This document shows, one piece after another, positions 58,562 through 64,000 of a stretch of DNA of 64,000 bases. The stretch covers positions 1 through 64,000 of the forward strand of contig JAIQEX010000001.1 in the NCBI GenBank assembly GCA_020073615.1, in the 5' to 3' direction. Position 1 is the stretch's first letter. The number at the start of each line of letters is the position of its first letter. The notes under the pieces were generated by a model. The model searched no databases and was not told the origin of the DNA. It worked only from the letters and a program-made list of their open reading frames with translations. This DNA is from Terriglobia bacterium. Lineage in GTDB: Bacteria > Acidobacteriota > Terriglobia > Bryobacterales > Bryobacteraceae. A program made the position numbers and the translations under genes.

Positions 58562-59533
58562 ATGGACAATAACACAGTCCTGGTGCTGGCGGACCCCGCC
58601 GACCGGCAACTGGCGATGCTGGAGGAGCTGCCTCCGGAGACCACCATCGCGGTGGGGAATTCGCGGGAGGCCTTCGAACGGGCGGCGCCCGAAGCGGCGG
58701 TGATCTTCAACTGGGCGCTCTCGGGCGGCCTGTTGCGCGAGGTGTTCGCCATGTCTCCGGCGGTGCGCTGGGTGCACGTGCGCGCCGCGGGCCTGGACAA
58801 CCTGCTGTTTCCGGAGCTGGTGGAAAGTCCCGTGCCGCTCACCAACGGCAGCGGCGTTTTCAGCCCCTCGCTGGGCGAGTTCGTGGCCGGCGCGATTCTG
58901 TATTTCGCCAAGGATTTCCGCCGCATGGTGCGCGCGCAAACGGCGGGGGTGTGGGACCCGTTCGACACCGTGGAGGTGGCGGGGCAGACGGTGGGCATCG
59001 TGGGGTACGGCGACATCGGCCGCGCGGTGGCGACGCGCGTGCGCGCCCTGGGAATGCAGGTGCTGGCGTTGCGCCGCCACGGGCCGCCGTTGTACAACGT
59101 GGATCCGCTGGTGAGCCAGGTCTACGGCCCCGACCGCCGCGCCGAGATGCTGGCGCGCGCGGATTACGTGGTGGTGACCGCGCCGCTCACCCCGGAGACG
59201 CGGGGCATGATCGGAGAGCCGGAGTTCGCCGCGATGAAGCGCGAGGCGGTGGTGATCAACGTAGGGAGAGGCCAGGTGATCGACGAGGCGGCGCTGGTGG
59301 GAGCGCTCACCGGCCAGCGCATCAAGGGCGCGGCGCTCGATGTCTTCAACCAGGAGCCGCTGCCCGCGGGCCATCCATTCTATAAGCTGGAAAACGTCCT
59401 GCTGTCGCCGCACGCAGCGGACCACACGCCCGACTGGATGGACCAGGCGATGCGCTTCTTCCTGGCGCAATTCGACCGTTTCCGCAAAAGCGAACCGCTG
59501 CTGAACGTGGTGGACAAGCGGCTGGGGTATTGA
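58562..59533 (+). CDS. D-2-hydroxyacid dehydrogenase family protein
   Basis: This 323-residue NAD(P)-dependent oxidoreductase has the Rossmann motif TVGIVGYGDIGRAVATRV, the catalytic Arg region INVGRGQVIDEAALVGAL, a Glu in FNQEPLPAGHPFY and the catalytic His in LLSPHAADHTPDW. The N-terminal domain is typical of the glyoxylate/hydroxypyruvate reductase or GhrA-like branch. The substrate is not readable. It is divergent from glpX. Confidence 0.88.
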   Translation: MDNNTVLVLADPADRQLAMLEELPPETTIAVGNSREAFERAAPEAAVIFNWALSGGLLREVFAMSPAVRWVHVRAAGLDNLLFPELVESPVPLTNGSGVFSPSLGEFVAGAILYFAKDFRRMVRAQTAGVWDPFDTVEVAGQTVGIVGYGDIGRAVATRVRALGMQVLALRRHGPPLYNVDPLVSQVYGPDRRAEMLARADYVVVTAPLTPETRGMIGEPEFAAMKREAVVINVGRGQVIDEAALVGALTGQRIKGAALDVFNQEPLPAGHPFYKLENVLLSPHAADHTPDWMDQAMRFFLAQFDRFRKSEPLLNVVDKRLGY

Positions 59534-59553
59534 GGCGGGGCGGCGGGGAGCCG

Positions 59554-59937
59554 CTACCGCCGGCTTCGACTCGGCCGGCGTTGTTTTCCAGGCTTTCCCT
59601 GCTGCTTGCGACCTGACGCTCCGGAAGGTGCATCTCCGAAGCGGTCTATGACCACTGTGCCCCCATCGGGAAACACCGCTTGAATCCGGAGTTCACCGCC
59701 CGCCGCGTGGATATAGTTTCGCAGTGTGCTGAGGTACATGTCCGCGCGTTGCTCTATGCGGGAGATCGAGCTTTGCGGCACGTCCAGCATCTTGGCCATG
59801 TCGGCTTGCGTGAGTCGCCTGGCGCCGCGGAGTTCTTCGAGCGCCATCCTCTGCAACTCCTGCCCTACCCGACGCTGGTTGTCCGCCCGGCTCGCGGGGT
59901 CCATCTTTGCCTGAAGCTCCTTGTAGTTGCGTGCCAT
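59554..59937 (-). CDS. XRE-family antitoxin
   Basis: This 127-residue DNA-binding protein has an XRE helix-turn-helix at about 40-95 (LRGARRLTQADMAKMLDVPQ, SSISRIEQRADMYLSTLRNY) and a very basic C-terminal tail. It follows the toxin-like gene by 8 bp in the same direction, so toxin comes first as in HigBA-type systems. It likely binds the toxin and represses the pair's promoter. Confidence 0.85.
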   Translation of the reverse strand: MARNYKELQAKMDPASRADNQRRVGQELQRMALEELRGARRLTQADMAKMLDVPQSSISRIEQRADMYLSTLRNYIHAAGGELRIQAVFPDGGTVVIDRFGDAPSGASGRKQQGKPGKQRRPSRSRR

Positions 59938-59945
59938 GATTTCCT

Positions 59946-60296
59946 CTATTCATCCCCCAGTTCTCGCAAATGCCGGTCATATATGGCATCCGCGAGTGGT
60001 ACATACTCCTCATACCAGCGGTTGTCCCCAGTCTTGTCTCCACCAATCAGCAAAATCGCAGTCCGGCGCGGGTCGAAAGCATAGAGGACTCGATACGGCC
60101 GTCCTTCATGCTGAATGCGCAGCTCCCGCATGTGCGCGTGACGCGACATCGCAACCCCGGAAGAGTGAGGCATCTTCAAGGTAGGACCAAGAGCCTGCAA
60201 CAGGCTGACGGTGAAATCGACGCTCTTCTGCTCGGCAGGTGTCAGACTGTCCCACCATTCGCCGAACTCATCGGAGAATTCGACTTCCCAGGCCAC
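59946..60296 (-). CDS. RelE/HigB-type toxin (phage Gp49-like)
   Basis: This 116-residue protein begins MAWEVEFSDEFGEWWDSLTP and has MRELRIQHEGRPYRVLYAFD then PRRTAILLIGGDKTGDNRWY, as in Gp49-like HigB toxins. These cleave mRNA at the ribosome; here the Arg residues and C-terminal KTGDNRWYEEYVP are in place, so it appears intact. The antitoxin gene follows 8 bp downstream. Confidence 0.85.
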   Translation of the reverse strand: MAWEVEFSDEFGEWWDSLTPAEQKSVDFTVSLLQALGPTLKMPHSSGVAMSRHAHMRELRIQHEGRPYRVLYAFDPRRTAILLIGGDKTGDNRWYEEYVPLADAIYDRHLRELGDE

Positions 60297-60395
60297 ATCC
60301 TAGTATGTCATGCGCGACATTATGCTGTCAACGGCATATTGGCGGGTCAGGGTGTCATTTGGGCTTCTCGACCTGCTGCGTCCGCGGCGCTACGA

Positions 60396-60689
60396 CGGAG
60401 TGGCGGGCGAGGCTGGCTGCGGTCGCCGGTGTATGTCGGGTCAGCCTATGGCACCGACGGCATCTGGGGACGTTGGTCCGACTATGCTCGCGACGGCCAC
60501 GGCGGGAACACCCTCCTCAAAGATCTTGTTGCCAGCGATCCGGACTATCCGAGGGCGTTCTCCTACTCGATTTTGCAGATCTTGCCAAAGACCCTCGCCA
60601 AGGACGACGTGATCGAGAGGGAGGGCTGTTATAAACGGAAGCTCGGCACCCGCGCTACCGGCTTGAACAGCAGTGAGTTACGAAGGTAG
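60396..60689 (+). pseudogene. GIY-YIG nuclease-domain remnant
   Basis: From about 60424 the plus strand reads PVYVGSAYGTDGIWGRWSDY, GHGGNTLLKDLV, SDPDYPRAFSYSILQILPKT then KDDVIEREGCYKRKLGTRAT and GLNS. This is the C-terminal three quarters of a GIY-YIG domain protein (YVGSAYG is the second half of the motif; Arg in GRW and the catalytic Glu in EREGCYK are present). The expected GVYLI strand and start upstream are not found in frame, so the N-terminus is lost. It sits next to a toxin-antitoxin pair and a frameshifted nucleotidyltransferase. Confidence 0.65.
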
Positions 60690-61047
60690 ACTCGCCCAGC
60701 CACCGTCTGCATAGAGCAGCATTCCTTCGCGCAACACGGTCGCGGGCAGGGATCCTTTCAGGTGGAGACGGCTGTCGAAATTGCGGCGGGTCCAGACCAG
60801 GAAGTCACCGCTCCGGGCCAAGCCTTCGACAGCGGTGTAGCCCAGGCCGGGGTCCTTCCGGTCCGCTGGCGCGTCGTTCGGTAACACGACCATCAGATCG
60901 TAGTCGCTATCCGGCGTAGCGTCGCCCCGTGCCGTCGAAACCAAAAAGATAAATCCGCTCGGGCCGATAGACGTCCGCCAGCCGCCGCACAATTCCAGCA
61001 AGAAGGGGATCTCCGGGCGAGGGCGCCTGCGAGCAACGTCCGTCCAC
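60678..61047 (-). pseudogene. Nucleotidyltransferase (MNT type), one frameshift
   Basis: From GTG 61047 the minus frame reads DPLLAGIVRRLADVYRPERI then YLFG; one extra T (near 60940) breaks it, and the next frame continues STARGDATPDSDYDLMVVLP, LVWTRRNFDSRLHLKGSLPA and TVLREGMLLYADGG to 60678. Removing one base restores GSTARGDATPDSDYDL, the full nucleotidyltransferase motif, in a protein of about 122 residues. It is a pseudogene by one indel, or a sequencing error. MNT proteins normally pair with HEPN partners; none is adjacent. Confidence 0.75.
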
Positions 61048-61067
61048 GCGGTTCTCTGCTCCTCAAC

Positions 61068-62258
61068 TCAGTGTGACATACCGGCCGCGGTTAATTCCGG
61101 CTGGCACTGCTCGATGGCGCGCGCGAATCCCGCGAGCGAGCGCTCCAGGTCACTTTTCGCGATAGTCAGCGAGAGCCGCATGTACCCGCTGCGGCCGAAG
61201 CCGGAGCCGGGAACCGCCAGGATGCCCTCGGCCTGCAGCAGGCGGATGAAGGCGATGTCGTCGGGGATGGGCGTCTTGGGGAAGACGTAGAACGAGCCCG
61301 CCGGGCGCGGCGCTTCGTAGCCCATCGCCTGGAGCGCGTCGCACAGCAGGTTGCGCTTCTCCTGGTAGGGCGCCACATCGACGGTGGCCTCGGGAACTTC
61401 CGCCACCACCCATTGCCAGATCGCCGGCGCGTTGATGTACCCCAAAATGCGGTTGGCGAAGGTGCAGGCGTTGCGCAGCGGCGCGGCTTCGGCCAGGTGC
61501 GGCGGTATCGCCAGATAGCCGATGCGCTCGCCGGAAACTGCCATCGCCTTCGACCAACTCCACGCCAGAACGGCGCGCTTCAGGATGCTCAGCGTCTCCG
61601 GCGCGGCGGCGCCATCGAAGACCAGCGGCTTGTACGGCTCGTCGCTGATCACCAGCACCGGCTCGCGGACGATTTCGTTCAGCTCCCGCAGGACTTGCGC
61701 GCTGTACACCGCGCCCGTGGGGTTGTTGGGGGAATTCAGGATCAGCGCCTTGGTGTGCGGCGTGATGGCGCGCGAGATGGCGGCGATGTCCGGCTGGAAG
61801 CGCTCGTCCGTCTCCACCGTCACCACGCGGCCGCCGTGGTTCTCGATGTAGAAACGGTACTCCGGGAAGTACGGGTTCAGCACGATCACTTCGTCGCCCG
61901 GATCGAGAATCGATTTCAGCACCACGTTGATCGCGCCTGCCGCCCCGGTGGTCATGATCACGTCGTCGCCCGTAAACGGCTCCCCGGTGCGCTCCGCCAG
62001 CAGTCGCGCCAGCCGCGCCCGCACCTGCGGATAACCGGCGTTGGGCATGTAGCCGTGGCGGTGCGGCAGGTCCTCCGCCGCCACTCGCCGCAATGCCGCG
62101 ATCACCGCTTCCGGCGGCTCTACCTCGGGGTTGCCCAGGGAAAAGTCGAAGACGTTCTCCGCGCCGCGCTCCTTGCGCATCTGGATCCCGATCTCGAACA
62201 TGCGGCGAATCCAGGAGGAGCGTTCCATCTGTTCGGCGATGGCTCGCGAGATGCTCAT
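61068..62258 (-). CDS. Aspartate aminotransferase-fold aminotransferase
   Basis: This 396-residue fold-type I PLP enzyme has the PLP lysine in AWSWSKAMAVSGERIGY (about K237). It also shows FDFSLGNPEVEPP, TTGAAGAINVVLKSIL, LNSPNNPTGAVYS (Asn-Pro motif) and ISDEPYKPLVFDG with the pyridine-binding Asp. Its class I/II subtype resembles pyridoxal-dependent aminotransferases annotated as aspartate/tyrosine or LL-DAP types; substrate not assignable. It is monocistronic, divergent from the MFS transporter gene. Confidence 0.9.
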   Translation of the reverse strand: MSISRAIAEQMERSSWIRRMFEIGIQMRKERGAENVFDFSLGNPEVEPPEAVIAALRRVAAEDLPHRHGYMPNAGYPQVRARLARLLAERTGEPFTGDDVIMTTGAAGAINVVLKSILDPGDEVIVLNPYFPEYRFYIENHGGRVVTVETDERFQPDIAAISRAITPHTKALILNSPNNPTGAVYSAQVLRELNEIVREPVLVISDEPYKPLVFDGAAAPETLSILKRAVLAWSWSKAMAVSGERIGYLAIPPHLAEAAPLRNACTFANRILGYINAPAIWQWVVAEVPEATVDVAPYQEKRNLLCDALQAMGYEAPRPAGSFYVFPKTPIPDDIAFIRLLQAEGILAVPGSGFGRSGYMRLSLTIAKSDLERSLAGFARAIEQCQPELTAAGMSH

Positions 62259-62350
62259 ATCCGCATTCTACCCCAGATTCCGGATAAGCACCACCCGGTT
62301 GTGGGGAATCTGGACCGGCGCGCTCCAGGACGGCCCACGGCGCAGCGCTA

Positions 62351-62356
62351 TATAAT
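62351..62356 (+). promoter_or_regulatory. Candidate -10 box of the MFS gene
   Basis: A perfect TATAAT lies only 10 bp before the TTG at 62366 and 22 bp before an in-frame GTG at 62378. No good -35 is seen. If used, the transcript would be leaderless or nearly so. Confidence 0.4.
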
Positions 62357-62365
62357 CGGAGTGCT

Positions 62366-63637
62366 TTGACCTTCGCGGTGCTCTCCAAGCCGGCGGCTTC
62401 GCACGTGCGCTGGACGGTCTGCGCGCTCCTCTTCTTCGCCACCACCATCAATTACGTCGATCGCCAGGTGCTCAGCCTGCTGGCCAAGACGCTGGAGACG
62501 AAGATCGGATGGAACGACATCGAATACAGCAACATCACCACAGCGTTCACGGCGGCTTACGCTATCGGCATGCTGGGCGTCGGCCGGTTGCTCGACAGGT
62601 ACGGCACGCGCGTTGGCTTTGCGCTGGCGGTCGCCGTGTGGAGCGCGGCCGCCATGGCGCACGCCGCCGCCACTACGGCGTTCACCTTCGGCATCGCGCG
62701 CGCCTTCCTGGGACTGGGCGAGGCCGCCAATTTTCCAGCCAGCATCAAAACTGTCGCCGAATGGTTTCCCCGAAAAGAACGCGCGCAGGCCACGGGGATC
62801 TTCAATTCCGGATCGAACGTGGGCGCCACCGCGGCCATACTGGCGGTGCCGTACCTGACCCTCCGCTTTGGATGGCCGGCGGCATTCGTGGCGACCGGGG
62901 CGCTCGGTTTCGTTTGGCTGGCGTTCTGGCTGGCGATCTACGCCCGGCCCGAGGAGCATCGCAAGATCTCCGCCCAGGAACTGGGATACGTGCAGGCCGA
63001 CCCGCCGGACAAAGCCCAGTCGTACCCCTGGGCGCCCCTGCTGCGCCACAAAGAGACGTGGGCCTTTTCCGCCGGCAAGTTCCTGACCGATGGCATCTGG
63101 TGGTTCTATCTGTTCTGGCTCCCCAAGTACCTTCAGGAAACCTTCGGGCTCACCATCAGCCAGATCATCGTTCCCACGCTGATAGCCTACAATGGGGCGA
63201 GCGTGGGGAGCGTGGCGGGCGGGTGGCTGTCGTCGGGGTTGCTCAAGCGAGGCTGGAATTTGAACGCGTCCCGCAAGCTGGCGATGCTGATCTGCGCGCT
63301 GGCCGTGGTGCCCGTCATTTACGCACCCTACTCGCGGAGCATGTGGCTGGTGGTCGGGCTGGTGACGCTGGCACTGGCAGCGCACCAGGGCTGGTCGGCG
63401 AACCTGTTCACCACGGCTTCGGACATGTTCCCGCGGGCGGCCGTGGGCAGTGTGGTGGGCATTGGCGGCATGGCGGGGGCGCTGGGCGGCGTCCTGGTGC
63501 AGAAAGCCACCGGCTACATTGTCACGTGGACCCACAGCTACCTGCCGATGTTCATCACGGCCGGATCCATCTACGTGCTGGCCTTGGCCGTGGTGCACGC
63601 CCTCGCGCCGAAGCTCACTGCCGCGGAGCTGGATTAA
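62366..63637 (+). CDS. MFS transporter, anion:cation symporter (ExuT-like) group
   Basis: This inner-membrane protein of about 423 residues has twelve hydrophobic segments. ATTINYVDRQVLSLLAKTLE in TM1 with its DR pair, GRLLDRYGTRVGFALAV between TM2 and TM3, and FLGLGEAANFPASIKTVAEW then FPRKERAQATGIFNSGSNVG are characteristic of the ACS family (hexuronate, sialic acid, organic anion import). Hexuronate is a reasonable guess given acidobacterial polysaccharide use. The start is uncertain: TTG 62366 or GTG 62378. The next gene starts 4 bp after the stop. Confidence 0.87.
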   Translation: MTFAVLSKPAASHVRWTVCALLFFATTINYVDRQVLSLLAKTLETKIGWNDIEYSNITTAFTAAYAIGMLGVGRLLDRYGTRVGFALAVAVWSAAAMAHAAATTAFTFGIARAFLGLGEAANFPASIKTVAEWFPRKERAQATGIFNSGSNVGATAAILAVPYLTLRFGWPAAFVATGALGFVWLAFWLAIYARPEEHRKISAQELGYVQADPPDKAQSYPWAPLLRHKETWAFSAGKFLTDGIWWFYLFWLPKYLQETFGLTISQIIVPTLIAYNGASVGSVAGGWLSSGLLKRGWNLNASRKLAMLICALAVVPVIYAPYSRSMWLVVGLVTLALAAHQGWSANLFTTASDMFPRAAVGSVVGIGGMAGALGGVLVQKATGYIVTWTHSYLPMFITAGSIYVLALAVVHALAPKLTAAELD

Positions 63638-63641
63638 CCGC

Positions 63642-64000
63642 GTGCGTTCCCGTTGGCGCGATCTGGCGGCCATCGCGCTGCTGCTGGCGCTGGCCATCGG
63701 GCTCTATTGGAAGCTGAGCCTCTCGCCCGAGTACACCTGGCTGCAAAACCCCGACATGGGGCTGCAAGTCCGCCCCTGGCTGGATTTCCAGGCGCGGGAA
63801 CTGCATGCCGGGCGCCTGCCGTTGTGGGACCCCTATCTTTTCGCCGGCCAGACACTGATCGGCCAGGTGCAGCCGGGCCTCGCCAATCCGCTGAACTGGA
63901 TTCTTTTCGCCATGCCGCTGGCGGGCGGTCACATCGCCCTGGGCGCGCTCCACTGGTACTGGGTGCTGATCCGCTTCCTGGCGGCGGTGTTCGGCTTTCT
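63642..64000 (+). CDS. YfhO-like membrane protein, 5' part only
   Basis: From GTG 63642 the frame is open to the window edge (119 codons). It shows one membrane segment at about 8-24 (LAAIALLLALAIGLYWKL), then PDMGLQVRPWLDFQARELHA, GRLPLWDPYLFAGQTLIGQV and a second set of hydrophobic stretches. This matches the start of large multi-span membrane proteins of the YfhO group, which resemble GT-C glycosyltransferases. It is 4 bp behind the MFS gene and likely in the same operon. The rest lies outside the window. Confidence 0.7.
   Translation, partial: MRSRWRDLAAIALLLALAIGLYWKLSLSPEYTWLQNPDMGLQVRPWLDFQARELHAGRLPLWDPYLFAGQTLIGQVQPGLANPLNWILFAMPLAGGHIALGALHWYWVLIRFLAAVFGF

Overview
The window is high-GC DNA (about 65% by eye) from a free-living Acidobacteriota, most likely of the Solibacter/Bryobacter type. 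Pointers are a tandem run of four very large Oar-like outer-membrane receptors (carboxypeptidase-regulatory domain plus TonB-type barrel), remnants of the acidobacterial ADOP permease family, DUF2911 and DUF1684 proteins, a Tat-exported sugar-hydrolase-like protein, and GC-rich palindromic repeats next to and inside genes. No tRNA or rRNA gene was seen. Most of the window is chromosomal core and housekeeping, broken by short patches of gene debris.

Layout. 1-360: IS21-type terminal repeats and an istA remnant. 369-7196: mtgA, a DUF2911/TPR protein, a dienelactone hydrolase, a serine beta-lactamase-like gene with two frameshifts, and a large Tat-exported glycoside-hydrolase-like protein. 7281-8500: debris (ADOP permease, IS-linked fragment, serine recombinase). 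8660-11650: two glutamate dehydrogenases plus the fossil 5' end of a third. 11803-19842: an overlapping histidine kinase/response regulator pair divergent from a TolC-adaptor-RND heavy-metal-type efflux operon that ends with a 34-residue membrane peptide. 19845-26878: an outer-membrane protein, a CheY-like regulator, a Uma2 nuclease, a CocE hydrolase-glycosyltransferase-YggS operon, a nucleotidyltransferase and a truncated ADOP. 27027-40396: four Oar/TonB-like receptors, each behind the same extended -10 motif. 40460-41707: a candidate structured leader RNA with an intrinsic terminator ahead of an unknown 138-residue protein, divergent from a secreted peroxiredoxin with an in-frame TGA where the peroxidatic cysteine belongs. 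41736-50173: parvulin, ClpS, cysteine desulfurase, rpmI-rplT-zapA region, thioredoxin reductase, RidA, CBS protein and CbiX. 50233-53783: dnaK-dnaJ-hspR. 53807-64000: CAAX-type protease, HigA-like antitoxin, ABC-F ATPase, MsrB, GlpX, hydroxyacid dehydrogenase, a toxin-antitoxin pair beside two broken genes, an aminotransferase, an MFS transporter and the start of a YfhO-like membrane protein.

The strongest unusual signal is the peroxiredoxin at 41159-41707. The frame continues through a TGA at 41375-41377 exactly at the catalytic position, and a hairpin with a GG apical loop lies at bacterial-SECIS distance downstream, so it reads as a selenoprotein. A cysteine desulfurase, thioredoxin reductase and MsrB lie within 17 kb, so a thiol/selenol redox theme is possible but not proven. 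The second strongest signal is the promoter-hairpins-terminator-gene layout on the opposite strand right next to it.
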